From Taeniopygia guttata (lineage: Eukaryota; Chordata; Aves; Passeriformes; Estrildidae): a stretch of 64,000 nucleotides of DNA. The stretch spans positions 58,610,501-58,674,500 of the forward strand of contig NC_133024.1 of assembly GCF_048771995.1 (NCBI RefSeq), written 5' to 3'. Shown here piece by piece: positions 12,201 to 23,300 of the stretch. Each line of letters starts with the position of its first letter. Positions within the stretch are counted from its first letter, which is position 1. The notes beneath the pieces were generated by a model, which saw only the letters and a program-made list of their open reading frames with translations, made no database searches and was not told the origin of the DNA. Both the position numbers and the translations under genes were made by a program.

Positions 12201-15200
12201 GCCATTACTTAGAATTTACAACTAGGAAAAAAATATTTTAGTATGAGTAGCATGCAAAAGTGCTTTCATTAGGGGACTAGAAATTTGCCTACATGTTGCC
12301 TAAAATGAAGTTCTCAGTGTTTTTTCCTCTTTTTTTCTAACCAACAGGGAAAATGCTTTTATGTGTCATTTCCTTTTGCTTTAAATTCTGCTTAGGATGG
12401 AGATCTTAACTTGAAAATAGGTTATTGTTTCTGCATCCTTGACTTATAAGAAGAAAATATTTTTCGTGGAGACCAGTTCTACAAACTGTTTGTGTGTGAA
12501 AGGACACAGGCTACCGAATTTCTTTTTTCATTCCTCTTGGAGGTGAACTGAGGGTTCCTAAGGTTAGAACAATGTCAAGGAAGTAGGCTTTAAAAACATG
12601 AAAAAATATTTCTGAATGTAAACTTACAGCTATCCCTCCCTGGTCTCTCATTTTAAAAAGTGTTTTAGATGAAATCTACCAAGAACAGAGACAAGCTGTG
12701 TTAAATTCAAATGTTGCTCTTCTCTACATTAATAGCAAGCTAGTGTTCTCCTGCATTAGAGTTGTATGTCAAAGTTGAAGGGCAGAGAAGAATTCAGGAA
12801 GCCATCTGCATCTAGACTGCTTTGGGAGCAAATGTTTTCTGGAAAAACTTTCAGAGAACATTGAAGTCTGCTTTTCTGTTTTGCTTGTAGTAATTGTTGT
12901 CATTGTTGCAAATTTCTCTGCTCTTCAAGGGTGTTACCTGTTGGCCATTAAATTATTGACATTTCCCTTCAGAGAACCAGAGAAGCCCTATGTGTTCCCT
13001 TAGTGTTGCACCCTCTAACCTGTCATGTCCATGTGCACTATTCCAGACCTGGTTTGTGTTACCCTGTAGTTACAGAAGTGTCTCCTCCACAGATTCTCAT
13101 TGCTGGCATGGCATGTCCACAGTTCTTTCAGCTTTGATACCGGTAGTGTTACAGTAGTGGTTACTTTGTTCACGGACATTTGGGATGGGAAGAAGTAAGA
13201 TAAAATTAATTTTGGACCATAACAGCACATTAAAAAAATCTCTTCTGTGGTTGCATGTCACTTTATGGTAGCAATAGGTGAAGTATTTCTGAGCCATGCT
13301 TTTGGGTGAGTATCTCTCTAAGCTTAAAGGCTTTGCTTAAATATCATAGACAGAGCCCTTTAAATGCTATATAATGGTTTTGAAATTATATAAGAGAGCT
13401 TGTGTAGACATAAGGCAAAATTCTCACTGAATATGAATGGCTTTATTTAGTGAGAAGAGTGTTTTTTCAAGGGCTGGGCATATTTTACTTGGGGGTAAAG
13501 GGAATACTTAAAAATAGTCTCAGCTCTCAGGCCAGACTTCTCTTTGATAGCAACAAAAGAAGCTTATTTTCCCCCAGTTGATAGGTTTTGCATTGAGGAA
13601 AAGACTTTAGTCTTGTTGAGTTATTTCTGTGTGCCAGTTTCCCAAGGCTTGGAGCTACATCTGCTACCTCTGGAACTTAAAGAAACATTCACAGTGTGAA
13701 TACTGCTAACCATCAATGTTGGTTCCATAGGGGTTTTTTTGTAATTTAAAATATATTTATGGTTGACAAAAATACTTTCAACCCATTCTCTATGACAATA
13801 GCTGTAATGATCTGCTCTCATCTCCATCTCCTTTTTAATGTTCTTTTCCCACTGTTTTTTCTTCCCTTCTTTAAAGAGTGGATGAAGTTTCATATGACAA
13901 TGAGTTTAAAAAAACTGACCCCAAATCCTGTGTCTAGTAGTTGTCAGTCATTGGTTTTGAAGGAAAGATGTAAAGGCTTAGGATTTCCCTATATGCTTCA
14001 GTATTTTCCAGTGTTCTTCTACTCAGTGGTTTCCTGAAATAGAGGTTGTGTCTTGATTCTAAGTCTTCTTTTTTTTTTCTTCTTTCCTTCTGTTTGTTTT
14101 TCTTGGTTTTTTTTTTTGTTTTGTTTTTTGGGTTTTTTTTCTTGTTTCTTTTTCAGGATTCCTTCAAAAAACTCATTATCCACTTTTTTGAAGTAACATT
14201 CCTTTACATCAAACCTGATATTATTTCTGCTGGGGTTTTTTATCAACTTGTTGTGTAGAAATATCTGGAGTGATTGTCCCTAACATCCATGGATGCCAAA
14301 GTATTGTCACTTCTGGCATTTGTCATTGTGGTGATACCAGTGATATTCTCAACAATTATCCTACTTTCGCTCCCATGCCCTCCCCAATGCATGCACTGTA
14401 CCATCCTATGCTTGTACGTACTTTGATTCTGGACTTTTTTCCTGAAGGCAGGATTTTAATGGTTGTAGCTATTAATATCTCCTATTAACAGTAGAAGATT
14501 GTAAAAACATAGGTAGGTTTTTTTAAGTTGTTTTTTGTATGTGTTATCACTCAGGAGAAGTCTTTTCATATTATCTGATTTCCAGTCATTCCATGCTTTT
14601 GAAATAAATTATAGATTAATCTAATGCTCTGAATGAGGTCATATAACTGCAGTTTAGTTCCTGGCACCTTGTACATGAACTAATTATTGCTTTTTTTCCC
14701 TTTCTTCTTTTTAGAGTCTTTCATCATACTATAAAGGAGGATTTGAACAGAAAATGAGTAGGCGAGAAGCAAGTCTTATTTTAGGTGTAAGGTAGGTGTG
14801 TTGCATCAATATGTTTTTATTTCAACAAGTATTGAATTAAACAGATGCATGTTGCAAGAATGTGGAATACTCTTGCCAAAACCATAACTTTTTTTGTAAA
14901 AGACTTCTAATGGCTTATAAATTATTCTAGTACTCTGCTTAAACTAAAAAGCAAACAATAACGTGCTCAGAAAAAAATGTGACTTTTGTTTGGATTGAAG
15001 GCATGGTAACATACTGCAGTGGAGAATTGTTCTTGCTGTGCCCTGGGTCCCTTCAGCAGAGACACCCAGGCATCTCCCAGCCTCTAGCATTGCAAGGGAG
15101 ACTTCATCCCAAGTACCAGGCTCTGCACCCATCCTTGTGGAATTTTGTGAAGGGTTCCCATCAGCCCCTTCCTGCAGTCTCTTGTGATGCCTCTGAATGT

Positions 15201-18200
15201 CAGCCCTGCCCTCCAGCATGTCAGCTGTTCCCACCACAGTGATAGACTCCTTGGCCAGTGGGCGATGTTAGAATGCAGCATGATGTTGGTGTGAGTCAGA
15301 TTGCGAGTCAAGGAAAATGTGATTTTGGCAATACATAATTTTTTTCCTAGTGATAAAGAATCTTTAGAGCCCATTGTGGGATAAACAATATCTCATAGCA
15401 AATTTGAAGTAAACCGCTGTTTTCACAGTTGCTTCCTTGAGCAGACCTGCATGATCTTCTGTAATATACAATTGCCACTTTTCCTCAGCTAAGGTTTGGC
15501 CATCTGACATTCTAAATTTGGTGTAACAGTTTTCCTTTTTAGTATTAAAAACAGCTTTACAAATCAAAATATAGATGATTGTTATATATATATATATATG
15601 TGTATATATATATATTTGTAGTTGTGTGATAAATCATTTCGGTTTTGTATCTATATAATCCAAGACCTTTCACCCTCTGTTTGTTTCTTACTCTGTAGGT
15701 TACTTTCTGTTCAATTGAAGTATTCTTTTCTTATGCAGTTCTGTGAACTATTTTTGCAACATACCCTAATTTCACTGTGACAGAATAATAATTAGAGAGG
15801 TTGTTTACCTCAGTAATTTAGCGGGGCTGATATCTTACATTCAAGCTGTATCTACAGAAAGATTAATTAATTGAATCATCACTGATTAAGAAGTCACCTG
15901 AAGTGGAAAACACTGATTCGTTTCTGCATACTAACAAATTATAAAAAAACTGAACCATTCAAACTGTCCTTTTGCGTACAAGAGTTTTACTGTGTTGACA
16001 TACTGCATCCATAAGTATGGTAAGGTACATATTTTGTATTTAATTTAGGCCAAATACATATTTTATGTATGTCATTCAAGTAAACAATATTATGTAGGTA
16101 GCACCTGTAAATCAATGTGTCCCTGAATATAACATGTTGAACAGCTTTTCAAAAATAACACATACAGGCATTTTTTTCAGGCCTCAGCAGAAAGAAAAAA
16201 TATTTATAGCTGCTATAAAAATATTTACAGTAGAACAAAAATGTGATAATATTAAATATTTGTTGTTTTGTCACTGGTCATAAAAATATTTATTTTCTTG
16301 GAGGAAAAAATGTGTTTTCTGCATTTAATGCTAGAATAACTAACCAGATATACCCTAGAACTGCTGGGGCTAGCCTATCCTTTCCCCCCTTCAATTTTTT
16401 TATTTTAAATGAGTGGATGTATTACATTCTACAAAAACCTGAAAGATACTTGTATGTGTCACATATACAGGCTTTTGGAAAATGTAATTCCCTTTGCCTT
16501 ACATGCCTTTGTTGTTGTTGCTTCCTCAGAGATGCAGTTTTATGTTTTGTCCACAAGATGGTGAAAATCTCAAGTTTCAATTATTTTTGAAGCCAGCATA
16601 AACTGTTAATTTTTAGCCTGAGTGCTCTGTGGCATTTCTTGTAAGTGCTTCAATTTCTTTTTGCAGTCCATCTGCTGGCAAGGACAAAATCAGAACAGCG
16701 CATAGGAAAATCATGATTTTGAATCATCCTGATAAAGGTAAGTAATTATTACTTTTCTTAACTAGGACTGGAAAGGACGAGGCTTAAATGAGATCCTTTA
16801 AGTTTTCTGACTGTATAAATAACCACATCGAGTGCAAATGTTTGTTGTTTATTGACTTGAGCTTCTGTGTGTCCTCTCAGATAAACTGAGCTTTATGAAC
16901 TGGTTTTACTCATTTTTATTTAAAGTTTTTTCTGTACTTGTGCTGCTTCAGTTAAGACTATGAGCTCAGGGACCAGTTTTCCACACTTCGCAAAAGCTTC
17001 TTGAAAAGTAAGGAAAAATAAGCTATAAACATTTTACATTAAACTAAAATTCCTGTTTTGAACTGTGATGGACCAGTTGCATGCATGAAAGTAATTTTCA
17101 GTGGGGAAATATTTTGCAGTTACTAAGTACATCATAGATGAATTTCAAACTTCATAGAATTCACTTGGAAATAATATAAAGCTGGGCACTGTTGCTTTAC
17201 TGGCCGGGTTTTTAATGTAAATTTATCTTAGAGAAAGACTATTATTATAACTTTAACTACACTACAGCTGGTTGAGAAAGAAAGCCCATATGTTCGTTGC
17301 TGTCTCTGCTTTAAAATAACAGATGGTGAAGAGTTGCACTGTATTTCAGAAGTCAAAAGGGGAAATCAGAGGGTCTTTATATCTTTTTGACAGAATTACA
17401 GGCTCCCTACCAGCACCCCGTTTTAAGAAAATGAAAAAGTGTGTCCACTGGCCATGGGAAGTGTTTAGTTGATGCTTTTCTCTCTTCATCCCTCAGTTTA
17501 GTTTAAAAGCTGTCCTGCTCGTTTGATTTAAAACTTGCATTTTTTTACTCTTTTTGTAATGTATAAGTTGCACAGACCTGGAAAGGAAATTCTCTTCTTC
17601 ATTTCTAATATATTACAGTGGTCAAAAGTCCCTTAACCACCAGAGTCCCTATTAGGTCATTTTATTAATAATGAACTTCTAAGTTTGTTGTAGCAGTATG
17701 TGGACATGTGAGCCAGAGAGAATTGTGACTCTCCATGTGGATATTGAGTGTATGTGAAGAGATGCTTCCTGTCAGGAAAATCCTAACGACCCTAACAAAG
17801 ATTTTAATGCTGCACTCTTAGAGTTTTAATGTCCCTGCAGCTGGGCACAGTGTAGGTTCAGATGGATGTAGTGAGCCCCCTGTGTGATAGTGAAACAGAG
17901 AGTGTTTTCTCAGTGGGAGCACCAGTTGTAGGGATTTGTGCTTCTCAGTGCCCCTGAAGCTCTTCTGGCATGGCTGTAGAAAAAAACCTTAATATTTTCA
18001 GCTGCAGACTGAGGGCCTGGAGTAATCTTGAACATGTGGCATCACAGAGAGTCTTGTTTGCTTGTGTATAGATCACTTCTGGCTGTGGGTAGCACAGATG
18101 TTCATTTAAAAATAATATTCAATGGTATAATGTAATTTTAAAATAATATTTTACCACCTGGAGTTGATAGAAGAAAGAGCAGTAATTGCAGATTTTAAGT

Positions 18201-19888
18201 TACATATGTTCTGAGATCCAAACTGTGGGAGAGAGAAATATTAGAAATAAATAAGAAAGACATAGAAATCTGCATAGAAACATCCCCAGAGAGTACTACT
18301 GAAATAGTTGATTATTAATCTTTACAGTTCAGTTTTAAAGTGTTTTTATATCAATACATTGTTAAGTTATCAGTTACAAATTTATGAAAGAGCATTTCCT
18401 CACAGAAAAAAAGGCAGAGAAAAACCTTTTGGACTTACCTTAATTATAAACAAACACTTAGGCAATCATGAGATTGAATTTCCTCTCATTGGAGGGCTAC
18501 AAAATTAATATGGCACTTAAGGATGTAAATGTAGTGAAAACACTTCCAACAGATTTGAATTTACTTTAAGATGCTGTATTCTAGACATGTAGAAAATCAA
18601 TGCACATTTAAAAATTACTTGGGATACATTGTTAAATGCAGGTTTTAGTCTTTACTGTTTGTTTGATCCTCTTATCTACTCTGTGAAATAAGCGATGTAG
18701 TAATCCTACTCCTTGCTACAAAGCTACTTGATTTTAAAAAAGAAAAAATAAATTCTTTTTTCAATAGCCAATTCATTACGCATCCCTTGCCCTGCCTCAC
18801 TTTCTTCCAGTGTGGCTTACTTATTAGAACTAAAGCACTCAAACAAGACCAAACCATGGAAAAGAACTTAATTTTCTTTTTTCCCTGGTTGTTCTACTAC
18901 ACTGTGAAATTACTTTATACTGATTTGGATTCCTGCAGCAATGACCTAAAGAAGTTTTTAAGCAAGCTTCACCTTTTTATTTGTATGTGTCTGCAACTAG
19001 GTCTGCATGTTTCTTCTACCATTGTTTTTCCTGTTTAATAGAATGAAGCAAATGGTGAATGAAAAAAATAAGGTTGAACAAATGCTTTGGAAAAGGCTAT
19101 GCAGTGCACAGTACTGCTGGAATCACATTTTCACATAAAAATATAGGTGTATTATAGTAACTGGTAAGTTACTGATAGAGACCTTGCAGTGCTGTTTTTG
19201 GTGACTGTGGGCAGATGGTTGGCACTCGAGGGGAGAGTGCAAAAAACCCCGACACAAAAAGGCTGCTGAACTGTAATCAGGTCGTTAGATGGAGTGTAGA
19301 GCAATGGCAGTGTTCAGCACTAGGAGTTAGAAGGCACACCATGTTTAAATAGCTTTAATGTGATGGTTTCTGGCTGGTAACTCCGGGCACCTCACACAGG
19401 AGATGCTTGCACAGTAATTCTTTGTCAAATTTATTTTAAAATTTTACCTCTCAGTTTTTAGTATGAGTGGAAGTAATTGCTGTTAGGTTTGAGTGAATGT
19501 TCAGGGCAGCTGACCTTGCATAGATTAGCAGTAGCATCCCACTGCTGATCTAAATCACAGGATATAAACTGATTTCAGATTTCAGTCTTCTCTCTGAGAC
19601 AAGTTGTTCTGTGTTATTCTACAGTGATTTCAGTTTTAATTACATTTCTCATGTTTCATTATCCATTAGTTTACTTCTTATCAATGTCATTTGTATCAAA
19701 AGGATCTGTGTAGGAAAGAGCTAATAAAAGTGAGTAATAAAGAGATGCTGCAAGTGAGGTAGTTTGGTACTTAATACTAATGAGTAAACAGTATTCTTTT
19801 TGCCTTTCTCTTCTCAGGTGGATCACCTTACTTAGCAACAAAAATAAATGAAGCAAAAGACTTGTTGGAATCCAGTGCCAAAAACTGA
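6229..19888 (+). CDS. DNAJC15: DNAJC15 (MCJ), mitochondrial inner-membrane J-domain co-chaperone, exons 2-6; 5' partial
   Basis: Join 6229-6280, 7666-7739, 14715-14791, 16667-16737, 19818-19888: 345 nt, 114 codons plus TGA. In humans DNAJC15 is a TIM14-like subunit linked to the TIM23/mtHsp70 import motor and restrains respiratory complex I. Seen here: a hydrophobic membrane segment ([14 protein letters not shown], fragment residues 5-18), the linker [17 protein letters not shown], then a C-terminal J domain with [26 protein letters not shown] and the HPD triad at fragment residues 88-90, which stimulates Hsp70 ATPase. The end [16 protein letters not shown] is typical of the Pam18/TIM14 group. 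The paralogue DNAJC19 is excluded because it has YYRGGFEPKMTKREA and lacks WKPLEQ. The fragment length equals human residues 37-150, so only exon 1 is missing, off the left edge. All splice sites are canonical GT/AG and every junction keeps frame, so the gene looks intact. Confidence 0.95.
6281..7665 (+). other. DNAJC15: DNAJC15 intron 2 (1,385 bp)
   Basis: Bounded by GTAAGG and TTTTTTAG. AT-rich, with no repeat or gene that I recognise. Small open frames on both strands here have no family features. Confidence 0.85.
7666..7739 (+). CDS. DNAJC15: DNAJC15 exon 3 (linker to J domain)
   Basis: A T-rich tract and TTTAG acceptor precede 7666, and GTAAGT follows 7739. The first two bases complete the Gly codon begun in exon 2. 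It encodes [12 protein letters not shown], then [12 protein letters not shown], and ends on a codon boundary. The WKPLEQ block is the feature that separates DNAJC15 from DNAJC19. Confidence 0.94.
7740..14714 (+). other. DNAJC15: DNAJC15 intron 3 (6,975 bp)
   Basis: The largest complete intron in the window. It holds a short CCCT repeat near 9098-9112 and a long T-rich tract at 14066-14156. I see no CR1 remnant, RNA gene or coding sequence in it. Confidence 0.85.
14066..14156 (+). repeat. Pyrimidine/T-rich low-complexity tract
   Basis: About 90 bases of T runs broken by C and G (TTTTTTGTTTTG, GGGTTTTTTTT, TTTCTTTTTCAGG). It ends in a good splice-acceptor-like CAG at about 14154-14156, but no homologous exon follows, so it reads as a T-rich simple tract. 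The real exon 4 acceptor is 560 bases further on. Confidence 0.8.
14715..14791 (+). CDS. DNAJC15: DNAJC15 exon 4 (start of J domain)
   Basis: The acceptor CTTTTTAG ends at 14714 and the donor is GTAGGT at 14792. It reads [14 protein letters not shown], then [11 protein letters not shown], plus two bases of a Ser codon. [15 protein letters not shown] is nearly invariant in DNAJC15. This is the first helix region of the shortened J domain. Confidence 0.95.
14792..16666 (+). other. DNAJC15: DNAJC15 intron 4 (1,875 bp)
   Basis: Bounded by GTAGGT and TTGCAG. It contains the TA microsatellite at 15582-15616 and otherwise unremarkable AT-rich sequence. Confidence 0.85.
15582..15616. repeat. (TA)n microsatellite with one TGTG interruption
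   Basis: Two runs of alternating T and A (about 18 and 15 bases) are separated by TGTG. It is probably length-polymorphic. Confidence 0.9.
16667..16737 (+). CDS. DNAJC15: DNAJC15 exon 5 (HPD-containing J-domain core)
   Basis: The acceptor TTTTTGCAG ends at 16666 and the donor is GTAAGT at 16738. The first base completes Ser. It encodes [14 protein letters not shown], then IMILNHPDK, and ends one base into Gly. HPD is the loop that engages Hsp70. The basic helix [10 protein letters not shown] precedes it, as in all TIM14-type J proteins. Confidence 0.95.
16738..19817 (+). other. DNAJC15: DNAJC15 intron 5 (3,080 bp)
   Basis: Bounded by GTAAGT and TTCTCAG. AT-rich, with no repeat family or RNA gene recognised. 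Confidence 0.85.
19818..19888 (+). CDS. DNAJC15: DNAJC15 exon 6 (C terminus and stop)
   Basis: The acceptor TTCTCTTCTCAG ends at 19817. The first two bases complete Gly, followed by [22 protein letters not shown] and TGA at 19886-19888. Human ends ...[19 protein letters not shown], so only the last few residues differ. Confidence 0.95.
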
Positions 19889-20000
19889 AACCTGAAGCCT
19901 TGGCCTCATAGGAGATTCAGCAGATACATTGTGCAATAACTTTCATGTCTGCTTGTTCTGCACAGTTTCTTAATGCTGATTGTTCATATTTATTGTCATA

Positions 20001-20006
20001 ATTAAA
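20001..20006 (+). terminator. DNAJC15: Proximal poly(A) signal candidate ATTAAA
   Basis: ATTAAA, the commonest variant poly(A) hexamer, lies 113 bases after the DNAJC15 stop codon. Confidence 0.4.
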
Positions 20007-20068
20007 ATGTTAAGATTATTTAAAAGCAAACTGAAATCTTTTACAGTTATGTAAAGTTACATACAGTT

Positions 20069-20147
20069 ATGCCCCTGCAAGGAGCAGGGATTTGGAGTGA
20101 TTATCCTTAGGGGTTCCTTCCAAATCAAGATGTTCTATGATTCTGTC
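20069..20147 (+). mobile_element. CR1 LINE 3'-end fragment inside the DNAJC15 3'UTR
   Basis: The order of words matches the CR1 3' tail on the + strand: TTGGAGTGATTATCCTTAG, then GGGTTCCTTCCAAATC, ending GTTCTATGATTCTG. CR1 tails typically read ...GATGATCTTTAAGGTCCCTTCCAAC...ATTCTATGATTCT. Only about 80 bases remain, so it is a heavily 5'-truncated copy, as most CR1 insertions are. Confidence 0.8.
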
Positions 20148-20261
20148 CCAATTTTAGTGTATTCTTACTGAATTATAATCCCTTACAAGCTTGAAAAAGT
20201 TCTTTTCACTGTTTTTTTGAGAAGTACCTTTTTTTCTTCTGTTGCATTTTGGATCTTTTGA

Positions 20262-20267
20262 AATAAA
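20262..20267 (+). terminator. DNAJC15: Distal poly(A) signal candidate AATAAA
   Basis: A canonical AATAAA lies 374 bases after the stop codon, within TTTTGAAATAAAAATTT. A 13-bp inverted repeat begins about 24 bases downstream (20291-20324). I favour this as the main 3' end. Confidence 0.6.
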
Positions 20268-20290
20268 AATTTAAAAACAGTCTTTAATAT

Positions 20291-20324
20291 AGGGTTGTTT
20301 CTTTACTAATGAAGAAACAACCCT
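20291..20324. other. Perfect 13-bp inverted repeat just after the DNAJC15 3' end
   Basis: AGGGTTGTTTCTT (20291-20303) and AAGAAACAACCCT (20312-20324) are exact reverse complements around an 8-base loop, TACTAATG. It lies directly past the predicted cleavage site, so it would form a hairpin in unprocessed read-through RNA. Confidence 0.85.
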
Positions 20325-23300
20325 GTCTTTAGGGCCACCATAAAATCTGTTACAGTGCATTGAGTCACAGGAAATATGACTGACCCCATTTGGCAAGTTT
20401 TCAGCACCACTTTACGCTTGAGTCTGTTCATTTGTGAAGTAGTGGGGTTTGTTCATGGGTGCAATTTGAGAGCTACAACTCAGGACAAAATGACTGATGG
20501 GACTACAGACAGCAGCTTTCACTAGGTCTGTTTTTGGGGCTTGGAGCTATGAAGGAGGATTCTTGGATTTGGTTAATTCTTTTATATATTAAAGGATCTC
20601 TGAAATTGTCAGGTTATTATTTAAATATGCTTTTACTTCAAGTCACAGAGTATGTTTAATCTCTAGCAGTTGGGGTAAACATAGGGTTTTTTGCAAGGGT
20701 TTTCATGGCAGTGGGATTGAAGAAGGTAGGTCCATGTGGCATGGTTTAGATGGATATTCCAGGCTGCTGCTTCTCTAGGTTAGCTTGAGTCGTGTGAGTC
20801 TGGTGTAGCACTGATACAGCAGGGAACAAACAGGAGTACCTGCTTTGCACATGGCTCCAGGAACACTTCCTGGGTTACTTCTTGAGTAATGCTCACATTT
20901 CTGCATTAGGCTTCGTAACCCAGAGCACACATACCTCCCTCTTTAGGAAGCTTCCTAGAAATCTAGTACTGACTTTGGGGAGTCCTGAAGTCATGGATCC
21001 CAGACTTTAGAGAGAACAAGTTTTGATTGACAGCTCAGGGTAGGTGCTACCTGAGGCACTTGGCTGCTGCAGATTACTACCACTAAGTTGAATTAAATTG
21101 CCAAAGCATAGACAGTCTAGTGCATTCAGTGCAAGACTGAAAAACCCCTAGTGTCCATTCAAACTCTATCATTAGAGGTACAACAAACAGCTTACTGAAA
21201 TGCTACAAATACAAAATTTAGATACTCCTTTTTCTAGGTTATTTAGCCAGAGGTAAGTGGCTAAGAGCAGTTATGAGGTTGGATGCTTTAATTATTGATT
21301 TACCAGAACATGCATTTGTAGTTCATCCAGTGGTGGATGTTCAGATTATGTAGATTTTTCCTTGAAAGGAAGAAAAAGTACAATTTTTTTTTATCAGGTT
21401 CCTTACGCTTTGTTACAATTCCTTTACTTCAGTTAAAGGGACATGAAAAATTTTAAGTTGACCCTAAAAGAGAATAAAAATTCTAAGTAATTTAGGGACT
21501 TTGTTGCAATTAGAGTGGCAAGACTTATGGCACAATTTCACTGGATAAATCAAAAAAGACTGCTGGGAGAAACCTGTATGGGAATGGCATACGCTATACA
21601 AGTACTGCATCATATAACTAGTGCTCTAATGCTTGAATCTTGAATGAAAATAGTGTATTCCTGTGCAGTAGCTTTAACTGGTTATTGTTAAAGGAGTAGC
21701 CATCAATTAATGCATATTTAGGGTTAGTCATTTCTTTTCACTGGTGTATCAGTCTGTATTGGCAAAAAATATCACCATTACAGTTTTCATGTTAGGAGGA
21801 GATAAGTGAAATGGTGGTGATCCTAATTTTCTGAAGTGGAATCTGTAAATCATACGAATCATTGTGCAAAATCAAAATTGATATGAATGGTAGGTGGTAA
21901 AAACATTCTGCTTAATGATTTTGAACTGTCTAGCTGTTGCTTTCATGTAGCTACCTTGCTTTTCCTGAGTAAAATGTGTTGCAGAGAGCTGTTCTGAAGT
22001 ATCAGTTAAAACAAATGCATTAAAGATTACTTCTTGGTCTGTTCTTAAAAATGAACTTCCCATGTGTTTGTAAGAAGTAGAGGGTTTGTTTTTTCTGTGA
22101 GATTCTATTTTTGATAATTTCCTTCCTGATATAATTATTTATATCTGATTATTTTGGACAAAACACTTTTTTCTGCCTTTCAGTTATGATATTGTCCTTA
22201 ACAAAATAAAATAAAACCAAATTCTGATTCTGCTTTCTCCCCTTTTTTTTCAGAGCAGACTGTTGACTGCTTAACAAATTTGATAAATTAACAAAAAATT
22301 CAGCAGATTAACTGGCTCATCCTGTCTCTGGAAAATGTTGTAAAATGAATGAAGCTAATGAGGAGCAGTTGTGAAAGCATCACACATACGATGGCATATT
22401 TTTTCTTGTCTGTTTACCTGCACAGCTTGCTTTACCTACTAAGTGATGTTTAGAAGGATGAATACAGGACAGGGAAAGGCAAATCATGGAAGTGCTGCTC
22501 GATTTGTTGTTGCTGATAGTCAGCCTGGCAGGCTGAGGAATGTCTTTGGATACTGCCTTGCAAAACAGCACCTGGATTGATGCTCAACTGAGCTAGTAAG
22601 AACAGGATGCTACTATTCTTTAAAACATAGCCTGGTAATTTAATCTTAAAAATATTCAGCCTCTTGAGACTATTTTCTTTACTTGTCAAATGGATGTTTT
22701 TGTGTAAGAAAAGTGCACAGAGGTTGATTTATTCTAGTGCAATTTCTGTCCATCTGTAGTACAAGCAGACTCATTTTTCATGTGTTGCCTTAATGTTCAG
22801 AAAATGTTCATCTGTAACTTCTTAGCTAGGGAATTCCCAGGTGTTTTTCTACTTGGATGATAACCAGTCCCGGATATCCTCCACAGCTTCAGAAGTCAGG
22901 CAGGACTGAGTGCATTTATATGGCATTGCTGTGGGTGATTCCCAGTTTATTTAATGAAGCAGGACTTGCTTCTCTGCCTGGTTTTTGCTCTTAGTCTGTG
23001 GAAGTTTTACCAATATTTCATTCTTTACCTTTCATATAGCAGAGTTAGAGATAGGTCTACAAAAACACCCAGTGGAATCTGCTTATCTGCCTTTGCATGA
23101 GTGCCAATTGCAAAACTTTCCCTGGCTTAGGATGGGACTGGGATAAAATTTAGACACAGTTCACAAAAGCTTTGCCTGATCATTTAGGTAGTTTTAAAGG
23201 TAATTTACTGTCCTGTGTGCTTGGAGTTTTGCTTCTGTATAGGTGTAAAATAACTTTCTTCCTGCTAGGTCTTTGCTCAGTTCAACACTTTTCTCCTCCT

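Larger units (their letters stand above)
19889..20285 (+). other. DNAJC15: DNAJC15 3'UTR (predicted)
   Basis: It runs from the stop codon to roughly 20 bases past the AATAAA at 20262. A weaker ATTAAA at 20001 could give a shorter transcript ending near 20,020-20,030. The segment between the two signals contains a CR1 3' tail (20069-20147), so only the longer form would carry it. The end point is inferred from the signals, not observed. Confidence 0.65.

Noticed and set aside
14141..14258. T-rich tract ending in CAG as an alternative DNAJC15 exon 4 acceptor
   Set aside because: The following sequence encodes nothing like the [10 protein letters not shown] block, which is found at 14715 with its own acceptor.
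15582..15616. TA repeat as a possible origin or recombination hotspot
   Set aside because: Simple TA microsatellites are common in vertebrate introns. There is no supporting context.
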